Shown one piece after another: positions 44,376-53,033 of a DNA stretch of 64,000 bases (position 1 is the stretch's first letter; each line of letters starts with the position of its first letter). The DNA comes from Pararhizobium sp. IMCC3301. GTDB taxonomy: Bacteria; Pseudomonadota; Alphaproteobacteria; Rhizobiales; GCA-2746425. The DNA lies in NCBI RefSeq assembly GCF_030758315.1, contig NZ_CP132336.1, positions 1,798,001 to 1,862,000 of the forward strand, read 5' to 3'. The translations under genes and the position numbers were made by a program. The notes below the pieces were generated by a model. It was not told where the DNA came from. It searched no databases and saw only the letters and a list, made by a program, of their open reading frames with translations.

Positions 44376-45874
44376 TTCTTGTAAACAATTGGGAGGTGGC
44401 GGATCACGCGGCTGAGCAGCGGCGCAAGCGCCACACCGCAGACCACGATTCCAAGACCGGCGGCGATGGGGCGCTCGAAAAATTCCAGCAAGTTGCCATC
44501 GGCAATCTGCATGGACATGATAAAATTCCGTTCCAGTATCGGGCCGAGAACAAGGCCCAGAATGACCGGTGCGATCGGGAATCCGTTGCTTTCAAGTATA
44601 TAACCGACGATTCCGGCGATCAACATGATGCCCACGCCAAACATCGTGTTGTTGATGGCAAAGGAACCCAAAATGCAAAAGATGAGAATAACAGGAACGA
44701 TCAAGCTGCGTGGTACGGCCAGGATATGCCGGGATCCCTTGATGGCCAGCCAGCCAAGTGGAAAGAGCAACAGATTGGCCATGAAGAATGTCAGGATGAT
44801 CGACATTGGCATCGTCGGATTTTCCAGAAACAGGCGCGGGCCGGGATTCAGGCCCTTCATAAAAAGAACACCCACCGCAATCGCGGTTACCGCATCGCCG
44901 GGGATACCGAAAACCAGGGCCGGGATCCAAGCGGCTGACAGGCCCGCATTATTCGATGATGTTGCTTCAATCAGCCCCTCTTCGTGACCGGTCCCGAATT
45001 TTTCCGGTGTACGTGAAAATCGGCGGCTGACACCATAGGCGATCCAGGCGGAGACGTCGCCGCCAACGCCAGGCAGCGCTCCGATCGCCGTGCCAAGCGA
45101 AGCGCCGCGAAGCAGGCTCAAGGGATAACGCATCAGCAACCTGCCCATGCCGCGAAAGGGTCGGACGCGTGAGGTGGCAAAGGCGGGTGGAAAACTGACT
45201 GAAGATGAAAATCCGCGCAACACCTCAGCCAGTGCGAACATGCCGATCATGGTCGGGATGAAACTTATCCCGCCCATCAATTCGATCGAGCCAAAGGTAA
45301 ATCGCGGCTGACCAGACGTGACATCCAGCCCGACGGTCGAGATCAGAAGCCCGAGCAATAGCGATATGAAACCACGCGCCGGATCCTTTGCGCTGACAAG
45401 GGCAGATGTCATCAGACCAAGCAATGCCAGCCAGAAGAACTCGAAACTGGAGAATTTCAGTGCAAAGCGTGCCAGTATCGGACCACTGATCATCAGCACC
45501 ATAGCCCCCACGATGCCGCCGATTGCGGAAAAGAAAATGCCGATGGACAGTGCTGTCTCAGCACGCCCTTTCAATGTCATGGAATAGCTTTCTTCGACAT
45601 AGGCCGCAGAAGCCGGGGTGCCCGGTATGCGCATCAAGGCGCCGGGGATATCGCCCGCTGTGATGGCCACGGCCGTGGTCGAAACGATGATCGCGATGGC
45701 GGGGATAGGGTCCATGTAAAAGGTTAATGGCACCAGCAACGCTGTTGCCATGGTCGCCGTCAATCCCGGAATGGCACCGATGAACAGCCCATATATGGCT
45801 CCGCCAAGGATCGCCACAAGAACGGCCGGCTGGAACACGATTCCCAACGCACCAATGAACGCGTCAATTGTCAT
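44372..45874 (-). CDS. TctA-type large membrane subunit, copy 2
   Basis: 500 residues from the ATG at 45874, four bases after the TctB stop; the open frame extends upstream without similarity. Motifs GAIPGLTATMATALLVPLTF, GALMRIPGTPASAAYVEE and GALPGVGGDVSAWIAYGVSR mark the family. It differs clearly from copy 1 in the second motif (IPGTPASAA against VPGETASVV), so the substrates may differ. Confidence 0.94.
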   Translation of the reverse strand: MTIDAFIGALGIVFQPAVLVAILGGAIYGLFIGAIPGLTATMATALLVPLTFYMDPIPAIAIIVSTTAVAITAGDIPGALMRIPGTPASAAYVEESYSMTLKGRAETALSIGIFFSAIGGIVGAMVLMISGPILARFALKFSSFEFFWLALLGLMTSALVSAKDPARGFISLLLGLLISTVGLDVTSGQPRFTFGSIELMGGISFIPTMIGMFALAEVLRGFSSSVSFPPAFATSRVRPFRGMGRLLMRYPLSLLRGASLGTAIGALPGVGGDVSAWIAYGVSRRFSRTPEKFGTGHEEGLIEATSSNNAGLSAAWIPALVFGIPGDAVTAIAVGVLFMKGLNPGPRLFLENPTMPMSIILTFFMANLLLFPLGWLAIKGSRHILAVPRSLIVPVILIFCILGSFAINNTMFGVGIMLIAGIVGYILESNGFPIAPVILGLVLGPILERNFIMSMQIADGNLLEFFERPIAAGLGIVVCGVALAPLLSRVIRHLPIVYKK

Positions 45875-45878
45875 CGCA

Positions 45879-46349
45879 TCACCAAGGCAACGGCAGCGGC
45901 CCGGCGGGCAGCGGCACGAAAAGCAGGCGGGCGAAAACGAATTGAGCGACAAGCACCAGACACACACTGGTCAAAACGGCGGAGACAGCCCGCGCGCCCA
46001 TCAGCAGCATTAAGGGCAGTGCAAAACCCAGTCCGTAAAGAGGAAAGCCGATTATCGGCAGCAGCGCGATGCCGAGCGCGATGCCAGCAATTGTCCAAAT
46101 TGCGCAATAAACTGGACGCTTAGCACCCTTCCACTCGCTTATATCAACCCAGCCAGTAGCGCCATTTTGCAGCAGTCCGGTTACAAAGATGCGGATCGAC
46201 AGTACTCCCATCGCGGTTCCAATCAGTGTTGGCATCAGCTCAGGGCCGAAAGTCGTTCCCGGCACGGAGGGAAGCCCCCGCGCGCCGAGAATGATTGCCA
46301 TTGAGAGCAACGCGAGCGCGCCGCCGATGAGTCGATCATCGATCCTCAT
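45879..46349 (-). CDS. TctB-type small membrane subunit, copy 2
   Basis: 156 residues, four hydrophobic segments, with the TctB-like GTTFGPELMPTLIGTAMGVL pattern. It is placed between tctC and tctA with gaps of a few bases, in the standard order. Confidence 0.85.
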   Translation of the reverse strand: MRIDDRLIGGALALLSMAIILGARGLPSVPGTTFGPELMPTLIGTAMGVLSIRIFVTGLLQNGATGWVDISEWKGAKRPVYCAIWTIAGIALGIALLPIIGFPLYGLGFALPLMLLMGARAVSAVLTSVCLVLVAQFVFARLLFVPLPAGPLPLPW

Positions 46350-46355
46350 GTTCGA

Positions 46356-47324
46356 TCACTTTGCCAGGCCCAGGACCTTCATTGATTCGACCAGACCAGT
46401 GCGGCTGTCCGAAACGGTCTTGGTAAAGTCCTCAGAATTCTGGTAGGCGACGGAGAACCCGCGACTATCCATGAATTTTTTGAATTCAGGATCTTCAGTA
46501 ATTTCTTTCAACTGCGCAGCAAGTGTTGCCGTGGCTTCCGCTGGAAGATCGGCAGGTCCGGCCAGGCCACGGAAAGGCAAAGGTGACCACTTGATGGAGA
46601 ATGTCTCGTCCGTGGTCGGAAGATTGGGGTATACCGTGCTACGTTCGCCAGAAAGAAGCGCAAGTGTCTTGGCCTCTCCGGCTTCCACCAATGCCCGTGC
46701 TTCTGCAGGGGACGTGGCCACGACCTGAATGGCATCGGCAGCAAGTTGCTGCATCGCAGGGGCTGAACCGTCGGAGGCAATCCAGGGACTGGCAGTCGGG
46801 TCGACACCCAGTTTGTTCAGCAACCCAGCCCAGGCGAGATGGGACAAGCCGCCTGTATTTGCACCTGAAGCCTTGATGGTTCCCGGAGCAGCTTTCACGG
46901 CATCAATCAGTTCGGCCACTGTTGAATAGGGCGCATCAGCGCGCACGTTTACTGCAATGGGGTCAGCATTGAAGCGGCCAATCAGCGTGAAATTCTCCGG
47001 TTCTGCTCCGGGGATTCCCTGTGCATTATACATCGTTGTCTCGATTGTAATCACACCCAACGTGTAGCCATCATTCGGGGCATTTGCTATGGTGATATGG
47101 CCGACAAGACCGCCGCCACCGGTTCTGTTGACGACATTGAAGGGCTGGCCGAGCCGTTTCTGGAGTTCAGCTGCTACCGCGCGGGCGGTTGCATCGGTTC
47201 CGCCGCCAGCGGACCACGGCACGATGACGGTAACGGCCCGTTCCGGCCATTCTGCATGAGCTGCTCCGGCAAATCCCACCCAAGCGAAAGCTGCCGCGGC
47301 AGCGGCGATAGTCAAACTTCTCAT
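46356..47324 (-). CDS. TctC-type (Bug family) binding protein, copy 2
   Basis: 322 residues from the ATG at 47324, which follows AGGAGGATTACA. Sec signal peptide (to GAAHAEWP), then VTVIVPWSAGGGTDATAR and VVNRTGGGGLVGHITIANAPNDGYT as Bug-family hallmarks. It is the first gene of the operon tctCBA-SDR-FCD regulator-RraA-like aldolase, whose putative operator lies 55-74 bases upstream. Confidence 0.93.
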   Translation of the reverse strand: MRSLTIAAAAAAFAWVGFAGAAHAEWPERAVTVIVPWSAGGGTDATARAVAAELQKRLGQPFNVVNRTGGGGLVGHITIANAPNDGYTLGVITIETTMYNAQGIPGAEPENFTLIGRFNADPIAVNVRADAPYSTVAELIDAVKAAPGTIKASGANTGGLSHLAWAGLLNKLGVDPTASPWIASDGSAPAMQQLAADAIQVVATSPAEARALVEAGEAKTLALLSGERSTVYPNLPTTDETFSIKWSPLPFRGLAGPADLPAEATATLAAQLKEITEDPEFKKFMDSRGFSVAYQNSEDFTKTVSDSRTGLVESMKVLGLAK

Positions 47325-47378
47325 TGTAATCCTCCTAAGCCGGCGACAAAGGGCATCCCGGCACAAGAAACGTACACA

Positions 47379-47398
47379 TGACATAAGTCATATGTCAA
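47379..47398. promoter_or_regulatory. Palindromic operator overlapping a -35 box, tctCBA-2 operon
   Basis: TGACAT (47379-47384) and ATGTCA (47392-47397) form an inverted repeat around AAGTCAT. On the minus strand the right arm is part of TTGACA, a good -35 box, with TACGTT 18 bases further as a weak -10. A repressor bound here would block the promoter; the FCD regulator of the same operon is the natural candidate. Confidence 0.55.
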
Positions 47399-47547
47399 GT
47401 GTCACCGTTCAGGAATAGCTACGTCCGTGGATTGCGGCTCATTTTTTGGGATTCACATAACAGCGCTGATGTCACTGCGGTTGGCTTTCGCCGGTTGGTC
47501 CTGTCATGCACCACCTCCGCCAGCGTCGATTGGCGCAGGCCAGTTGA

Positions 47548-47646
47548 TTGATCACTCTGGCATTGGTCGCCATCGCTTTTATTGCCGCGAAGAGCATATT
47601 TTCAAACATCAGATTTCCCTGGAGGGCGAAGGACTGCGGTGTCTAG
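47548..47646 (+). pseudogene. 3' fragment of a third tctA gene
   Basis: Read on the plus strand, 32 codons give LITLALVAIAFIAAKSIF followed by SNIRFPWRAKDCGV and a TAG stop. The 3' end of tctA copy 1 reads LIGLAMLAIALIVLKSIF and SNIRLPWRAEDSEV. At DNA level 75 of 100 aligned bases match with no gaps. An in-frame TGA just upstream and loss of similarity show the rest is gone. Its stop shares the bases CTAG with the stop of the convergent SDR gene. The remaining 320 bases upstream (47325-47547) hold only the tctC-2 promoter region. Confidence 0.82.
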
Positions 47647-48428
47647 AACCGACCGCAATCAACTCTCATTTTATCGCCGGTGATCGCCGAGGACAGGTCT
47701 GAGGCGTAGAAAAGTGCGGCACGGCCCACTTCTTCGGGTGCGACCCAGCGTTTCAACGCTGCAACATCGGTGTAGTTTTCCCGTTCGATCTCATCGACTG
47801 GGCGGCCTTCTGCTTCAGACCGGCGTTGCAGGATGCGATCCATGTTCTCGCCAGACACCGCTCCGGGCATAAGCGCATTCACCCGAACGTTCAAAGGCCC
47901 CAGTTCACGGGCCATGGTTTCGGTAATGCCAATCAGCGCGAATTTCGAGGCAACATAGGCAGACCGCATTGGGTAACCCTGAATGCCCATCAGCGACGAC
48001 ATGTTGATGATTGATCCGAATTTTTGCGCGCTCATGATTTTGGCGGCTTCCTGAAGACAATACATCGCGCCAACGAGATTGATGTTCATACAGCCGATCC
48101 AGGCGTCCATATCAACCTCAGCCACCGATGCGATGGGCCCGGGTCCACCGGCATTGTTCAGCAGAACATCGACTTTGCCGGTAATCTTCACAGCTTTGGC
48201 GAACATGGCTTTCACCTCAGTCTGGTCTGAAACGTCACAGGCGATCGCATGGCCACCAATCTCGCTGGCAACCTTTTCCAGCGGCTCCAGACGTCGCCCG
48301 GTGACAACCACCGTCGCACCTGCATCTGCAAAGACTTTGGCTGTTGCCTCACCAATTCCACTGCCACCACCGGTGATGATGGCAAGTTTCCCGTCCAGGC
48401 GGCACGTATCTGTTGAAATCGAGCTCAT
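47643..48428 (-). CDS. Short-chain dehydrogenase/reductase, last gene of the amine oxidase operon
   Basis: 261 residues. Classical SDR: LAIITGGGSGIGEATA, NNAGGPGP, MSSLMGIQG with catalytic Ser, and YVASK with Tyr and Lys. Overlaps the oxidase beta-subunit gene by four bases. It should oxidise or reduce a hydroxyl/keto group on a product of the pathway, substrate unknown. The stop codon meets the tctA remnant on the other strand. Confidence 0.92.
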   Translation of the reverse strand: MSSISTDTCRLDGKLAIITGGGSGIGEATAKVFADAGATVVVTGRRLEPLEKVASEIGGHAIACDVSDQTEVKAMFAKAVKITGKVDVLLNNAGGPGPIASVAEVDMDAWIGCMNINLVGAMYCLQEAAKIMSAQKFGSIINMSSLMGIQGYPMRSAYVASKFALIGITETMARELGPLNVRVNALMPGAVSGENMDRILQRRSEAEGRPVDEIERENYTDVAALKRWVAPEEVGRAALFYASDLSSAITGDKMRVDCGRF

Positions 48429-49525
48429 ATGGTATCCTTTGTGAAGTCACGCCCCGGATCGAACAGAGGCAGTTCAGGCTCGCGCCCAAGAATAAAATCG
48501 CCCATCAGTTTTCCGATGTAAGGACCAATGGTGTAACCGCCGCGCACGCAGCCCAGCACAAACGCATTCTCAACGCCTGGCAGCGCACCGGCGAGAGGAT
48601 AGAAATCGGGCACATTGGCTTCAAACCCGGTCCAACTGCGCAAAACGCGCGCCTTGGCCAATTCGGGGAGCGCGTATTGTGCAAGGGCCAGATTGGGCGC
48701 GACTGAGCTTGCCTGCACCTCACCTCGGCCACTTTGCGGCGTGCCTCTGCCCTGCCAGCCGCCGCCGACCAGAACCGTGCCATTGGCCTTTTGCTTCATG
48801 GTCAGCAAGCCGGTCGCATGCCCAATCACGGTTGAAATCAGGGAGGGCAGACGTTCAGTGACAGACACAGTGTTGATGCGCGCCTGAACCGGTAAATCGA
48901 CATCAAGCAGCGAGGCAAGTGGTTTGAGCCACGCTCCTGCAGCCAGCAGCACGCGTGTGGCGCAGATGACGCCCTGCGAGGTGCCCAGTTCAAAGCCCAG
49001 GGCCGTTCTGGCAATCGTAGCAACAGCGGCGTGCTCTTTGTAGTCAATCCCATTGGCACGCAATTGCGCGCGATAATACTGACCCGTCAAAGAGGAATTC
49101 GCATATCCATCGTCGGGGCAATAACTCGCCGCCATCACCTTATGGCTCAAGTGAGGCTCAGCGGCTCGCAATACGTTGTTTGATACAAATGAGATTGCCG
49201 CGCCTGCTTCGGCTTTCAAAGATTGACGCTCATGCAGCAACTCTGCTTCCTGCTCGGTAAAGGCCACTGTATATCCGCCGGTTTTCCGGAAACCAACCGC
49301 ATCACCCATGGCTTGCCATTCAGCATGCCCTTTGAGCGCGTAAGGCATCAATTTCACCCGCTTGATCTGCAATGACAGGGTGCCGGCGTTCACGCCAGAG
49401 GCGCCCTGCCCCAGATCGCTCTGGTCGAGCACTATTGGGCGCATTCCACCCTGGGCGACACGCAAAGCCGTAGCGCACCCCATAATGCCGCCGCCAATAA
49501 TCGCAATGTCATAGGTCCGGGTCAC
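48425..49525 (-). CDS. FAD-dependent amine oxidase subunit (HcnC/OoxB/D-hydroxyproline dehydrogenase beta-like)
   Basis: 366 residues of the DAO superfamily: FAD-binding YDIAIIGGGIMGCATALRVA at the N terminus, GASGVNAGTLSLQ, and the C-terminal FVLGCVRGGYTIGPYIGKLM. With the two following subunits (NAD/FAD protein with Cys cluster and a small 2Fe-2S protein) it matches the heterotrimeric oxidases that act on secondary or alpha-amines: HCN synthase HcnABC, opine oxidases and D-hydroxyproline dehydrogenase. The catalytic site is in this subunit. The substrate cannot be set from sequence alone. Confidence 0.9.
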   Translation of the reverse strand: MTRTYDIAIIGGGIMGCATALRVAQGGMRPIVLDQSDLGQGASGVNAGTLSLQIKRVKLMPYALKGHAEWQAMGDAVGFRKTGGYTVAFTEQEAELLHERQSLKAEAGAAISFVSNNVLRAAEPHLSHKVMAASYCPDDGYANSSLTGQYYRAQLRANGIDYKEHAAVATIARTALGFELGTSQGVICATRVLLAAGAWLKPLASLLDVDLPVQARINTVSVTERLPSLISTVIGHATGLLTMKQKANGTVLVGGGWQGRGTPQSGRGEVQASSVAPNLALAQYALPELAKARVLRSWTGFEANVPDFYPLAGALPGVENAFVLGCVRGGYTIGPYIGKLMGDFILGREPELPLFDPGRDFTKDTI

Positions 49526-50943
49526 AGCGGCGCAGGCTTAGGAATCGGCAGATCTGAATAGGCAAAGTCGCCAGCCAATGCGGAAACTGGGACGGGGCGC
49601 AACGGAGGGCGGGCCGTGTGAGGTGGCACATCGCCGTCCTCCAAACCTTGCGTTGAAGCCACAAGCCGCGCAATTGCTGTTTGACAGAACTTGCCCCCGC
49701 AAGGGCCCATGCCTGCGCGCAAACCGGATTTGACAGCGTTGGTGCTGGAGGCCCCCGCCTGTATTTCAAGCAGAAGCTGATCCCGGCTCAGGCTTTCGCA
49801 ACGACACATGATGGTTTGTGGCGTTGTCAGCTTCTCAAGACCGGGCCGCGGCACACTCAGGGCCGTCATCGCAAGTCCAAACCTGGATGCACCGGCGTAG
49901 CTGCGATGCAGCCGCTTTTTCTGCAATCCGACTTTCTTGCCGGTAAATTCTGCGGCGCTGAGGCCCGCGAGCTTGCCATGTATTTCTGCAGCAGAGGCCC
50001 CGCGAATTCCCGCGCCATCCCCGCAAATAAAGACACCACGGACTTTCGTGCTGCCATCTTCCGCTGCCCTTGGAATCCAGCCGCCCAATTTTGGCTCATG
50101 GGTGATCTCGATTCCTGCCAATTGGGCGGCCTCCAGGGCTGGGATCAGTCCGTTGCCAAGACACACACTATCTGCAGTGATCGTTTTGACGGTCCGCACT
50201 GGCGTCCAATCCGGTCCGAGCTGTGAAATGTGTACGGACGAAACGGCCGCCTCGCCACGCACTTCGCTGACCGCATGGCGCCAGAAAATCGGAACACGCG
50301 CCAGCATCAGATCAGCAATCCAGACCATCCCGCGCCACATCAAATCAGGCCGTCGGCACATGGACGGCAACGAGCGCATCCAGTCCGATCGGCTGTTCGG
50401 CGTAACGACAGCCGCAACCTTGCCGCCAAGCCGCCGGATTTCGCTGGCCACAAAAAACACCAACGGTCCGGACCCTGCGACCACCGTGCAGTGCCCAGGA
50501 GGCATCAGTGCTTGTTTCATCAAAGCTGTTGCACCGGCCAGCCCAATTACGCCCGGCAGCGTCCATCCCGGAATGGGTTGCACAAATTCGCGCGCACCAG
50601 TGGCCAGCGCGAGCGCTTTGGCGGTGATTGTTTCAGATCGTCCATCCACGAGTAAATGCAGGCTCCAGCCTTCAGGCACCTGTTCGATCTGCCAGACCCT
50701 TGCATCGCCCAGATGCGCTATGTCGCTCTCACGCACGGCTCCCCTCAGCTGATTGCCGGCGCTGGTTTCTGGCGTCTTTGGTGCGGAAATGATTGCCGCG
50801 CTTTTGGCTCGCCAAACCTGTCCACCCGCTTGCGGTTGTTCATCAATCATCACCACGCGGCTGCCCAGTTTCGTGGCCTCCAACGCTGCATTGGCACCCG
50901 CTGGCCCTGCGCCCAGAACTGCAATATCGTATTGCTCAGCCAT
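49522..50943 (-). CDS. FAD/NAD(P)-binding oxidase subunit with BFD-like 2Fe-2S domain (HcnB/OoxA-like)
   Basis: About 473 residues from the ATG at 50943; the frame also opens at a GTG three codons earlier. Rossmann motif YDIAVLGAGPAGANAALEA and a second dinucleotide motif (CTVVAGSGPLVFFVASEIRRLG). Near the C terminus MCRCESLSRDQLL and MGPCGGKFCQTAI supply the four Cys of a BFD-like iron-sulfur domain. It would accept electrons from the catalytic subunit and pass them to a membrane acceptor. The start overlaps the small ferredoxin-like subunit gene. Confidence 0.9.
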   Translation of the reverse strand: MAEQYDIAVLGAGPAGANAALEATKLGSRVVMIDEQPQAGGQVWRAKSAAIISAPKTPETSAGNQLRGAVRESDIAHLGDARVWQIEQVPEGWSLHLLVDGRSETITAKALALATGAREFVQPIPGWTLPGVIGLAGATALMKQALMPPGHCTVVAGSGPLVFFVASEIRRLGGKVAAVVTPNSRSDWMRSLPSMCRRPDLMWRGMVWIADLMLARVPIFWRHAVSEVRGEAAVSSVHISQLGPDWTPVRTVKTITADSVCLGNGLIPALEAAQLAGIEITHEPKLGGWIPRAAEDGSTKVRGVFICGDGAGIRGASAAEIHGKLAGLSAAEFTGKKVGLQKKRLHRSYAGASRFGLAMTALSVPRPGLEKLTTPQTIMCRCESLSRDQLLLEIQAGASSTNAVKSGLRAGMGPCGGKFCQTAIARLVASTQGLEDGDVPPHTARPPLRPVPVSALAGDFAYSDLPIPKPAPL

Positions 50944-51238
50944 CTTTGTCACGCGTTACAGACAGCACCACCAGCCCGTCCGATACAAGCTGGCGGCAAC
51001 TCTCAACACTGACACCAGCAACATCGACCACACATTCCTGGCACAGTCCCATACAGCAAAATGCACCGCGCGGCGCGCCATCTTGCGGTGCATTCCGCAA
51101 ATACAGGACGCCGGCACGGGTCAAAGCGGTAAAGACGGTTTCACCCATATGCCCGGATATGGCCCGTCCATTGAATGTAAACTCGACGAACGGCGCGCGT
51201 TGAATTGAGCCGGAATGGTCGGGCACAAGTCGGATCAT
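50936..51238 (-). CDS. Small 2Fe-2S subunit of the amine oxidase (HcnA-like)
   Basis: 100 residues. The ferredoxin-type cluster ligands are C61 (or C62), C66, C69 in AFCCMGLCQECVVD and C81 in SCRQLV. The leading half VEFTFNGRAISGHMGETVFTAL is the usual beta-grasp fold. It is the gamma subunit of the three-part oxidase and overlaps the DapA-like gene by four bases. Confidence 0.9.
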   Translation of the reverse strand: MIRLVPDHSGSIQRAPFVEFTFNGRAISGHMGETVFTALTRAGVLYLRNAPQDGAPRGAFCCMGLCQECVVDVAGVSVESCRQLVSDGLVVLSVTRDKDG

Positions 51239-52134
51239 CCGTATTTGATCCCCAAATCATCAAAGCAGCGTTTGATCGTGTTGATATCTGCCTGAGTAGC
51301 CGGAAGAACCGGGTCACGGGGAACGCCGGCAGGCTGGCCAATCAGGTTCAAAGCAGCTTTGAATGATGCAGGCCATGTTCCAACACTCATCAACAACTCG
51401 TACAGCACGGTGAGCTGGTAGTGGGTTTTACGATAGGTTGCATCGGGCGCTCGCGTCCCGACGGCTGCCATGTCTGATGGCAGCAATTCGGTAAATTCCG
51501 GCCCGGTGGCAATGAACCCCTTCGCGCCAAGAGCGAAGGCTGGCAGGATATAGTGGCAAGGGCCCGTCATCACAGACATCTTGTCGCCAAGACGCGCCAG
51601 CAAATGCGTATGATAGAAGAAATCGCGCTGGCTTTCCTTGATGCCAATGACATTGTGATTGTTCAGCAAGGTCTCGGTCTGGTCGATGGTCAGAGAAAAC
51701 CCCATTCGGCGAGGCGAGTTGTAAAGAACCAGCGGCTTGTCCGTTGCAGCCGAAACTTTTTCAAAACGGGCCATCAGTTCAGCATCTGAGGCTTTCAAAA
51801 CGTAGGTCTGCGGCATGGACAGCAAAACGTCAGCACCATTTTCTTCAGCCGCGCGCACATAGGCAAGAGAGGCGTCAATCGTGGGTGCCGAGATGCCCAT
51901 CATGATTGGCACCCTCCCCTTGGATGCATCTTTCGCCACACGGACAAGTCGCCCGCGTTCTGCTGCTGACAAAGCCCAGCTTTCGCCATTGTCTCCGGCG
52001 ATGCAAACACAGCTCGCGCCCCTGCTGATCAGGAACTCAAAGAGGTCGACAAACGCATCCTCCATGATCTCGCCAGCAGCGTTGAAAGGTGTGGCAATGG
52101 CAGGGACGTAACCGTGCAGGTCGTCTTTATTCAT
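51235..52134 (-). CDS. DapA/NAL family lyase (dihydrodipicolinate synthase-like)
   Basis: About 299 residues from the ATG at 52134, eight bases after AGGA; an ATG at 52146 overlapping the upstream stop is the alternative. Schiff-base lysine K166 in IGIKESQ and Tyr138 in LVLYNSPRR are present, as in class I aldolases. The GxTGE carboxylate-binding motif is replaced by AGDNGES (46-52), so it is not lysine-pathway DapA. Next to a hydroxyproline-dehydrogenase-like oxidase it could be the pyrroline-4-hydroxy-2-carboxylate deaminase; a 2-keto-3-deoxy acid aldolase is the alternative, supported by the lactonase gene upstream. Confidence 0.88.
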   Translation of the reverse strand: MNKDDLHGYVPAIATPFNAAGEIMEDAFVDLFEFLISRGASCVCIAGDNGESWALSAAERGRLVRVAKDASKGRVPIMMGISAPTIDASLAYVRAAEENGADVLLSMPQTYVLKASDAELMARFEKVSAATDKPLVLYNSPRRMGFSLTIDQTETLLNNHNVIGIKESQRDFFYHTHLLARLGDKMSVMTGPCHYILPAFALGAKGFIATGPEFTELLPSDMAAVGTRAPDATYRKTHYQLTVLYELLMSVGTWPASFKAALNLIGQPAGVPRDPVLPATQADINTIKRCFDDLGIKYG

Positions 52135-52142
52135 GATGGTCC

Positions 52143-53033
52143 TCATGGGGTGGGAATGGTGCAGGTGAACACCGCGCCAAATTGCGCATCGATGATGTAT
52201 AATTCTGTGGGATTGTCTGGATGGAAGGTGACAGATGTTGTCCAGAGACCATCTGGCAGCCGAATCTCTGCTATGGGATCACCAAGCCCATCAAAAACGT
52301 AAGCGCGTCCAGCCTGTGCTTGTGCGACGGCAAGCCAGCCTGCGCTGTTTGTTCCAAGGCCATCCGGGCCCAGCCCGCCATTGAGCTGCAAGAAGGTACC
52401 CACCATTGGTGGCCCGCTCTCAGGGAGCCTCGATGAAAAGCGCCAGATCTGGTTGGATCGCGTCGCGGCGACATAGACCCATGCCCCATCTGGCGACAGA
52501 CAGATACCATTGGAATATGGCACGCAATCCAGCACCAGTCGCAATTCGCCAGCCGCAGGCAAACTGTAGACCCGCCCGCTTGGGTCACTCAAGGACGAGC
52601 GCCCACTATCGGTAAACCAAAGCGTGTCGTCCGGTCCGTAACACATGTCAGACAGCCCCATGAATGGCTGATCGGTGATGCCGGTGCTGAGAGTGGAGAA
52701 GCTGTCATGGCCTGTGAGTTCTATCAGACCATGCTCATAGTCCACGGCAATGTGCCGCCCATCCGGAGAAATGCGCATGCAGTGCGGCTCCCCGGCGAAT
52801 TGATGCATGACGTCCCAATCGCCACCGGGTGACACACGAAACACACGCCCATAGGGTACATCTGACAGCCAAAGATTGCGTGCAGCGTCAAAAAATGCCC
52901 CTTCAAGAAAGGAATGCATGTCCTGTCCAGGACGGGTCATCCTGGCCCAGGCCGATGGCACGCCCTTGTGGTGCAGCGCATCCGGCAGTTTCGTGAACAA
53001 GCATGCCGTCAGCTTGAAAGGTTCACGCCTCAT
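52143..53033 (-). CDS. SMP-30/gluconolactonase family protein
   Basis: 296 residues forming a six-bladed propeller. Metal-site residues are in SFLEGAFFD (Glu), VPYSNGICLSPDG (Asn) and GLGPDGLGTNSAGWLAVA (Asp). Members hydrolyse sugar-acid and other lactones. No signal peptide, so cytoplasmic. It overlaps the CoA-transferase gene by four bases, and its place in the operon suggests that a lactone forms in the pathway. Confidence 0.9.
   Translation of the reverse strand: MRREPFKLTACLFTKLPDALHHKGVPSAWARMTRPGQDMHSFLEGAFFDAARNLWLSDVPYGRVFRVSPGGDWDVMHQFAGEPHCMRISPDGRHIAVDYEHGLIELTGHDSFSTLSTGITDQPFMGLSDMCYGPDDTLWFTDSGRSSLSDPSGRVYSLPAAGELRLVLDCVPYSNGICLSPDGAWVYVAATRSNQIWRFSSRLPESGPPMVGTFLQLNGGLGPDGLGTNSAGWLAVAQAQAGRAYVFDGLGDPIAEIRLPDGLWTTSVTFHPDNPTELYIIDAQFGAVFTCTIPTP

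Noticed and set aside
48425-51238. Assignment of the three oxidase genes as hydrogen cyanide synthase hcnABC
   Set aside because: The fold and subunit make-up match, but the catabolic context (DapA-like lyase, lactonase, SDR, CoA transferase) and gene order differ from hcn clusters, so only the superfamily is claimed.
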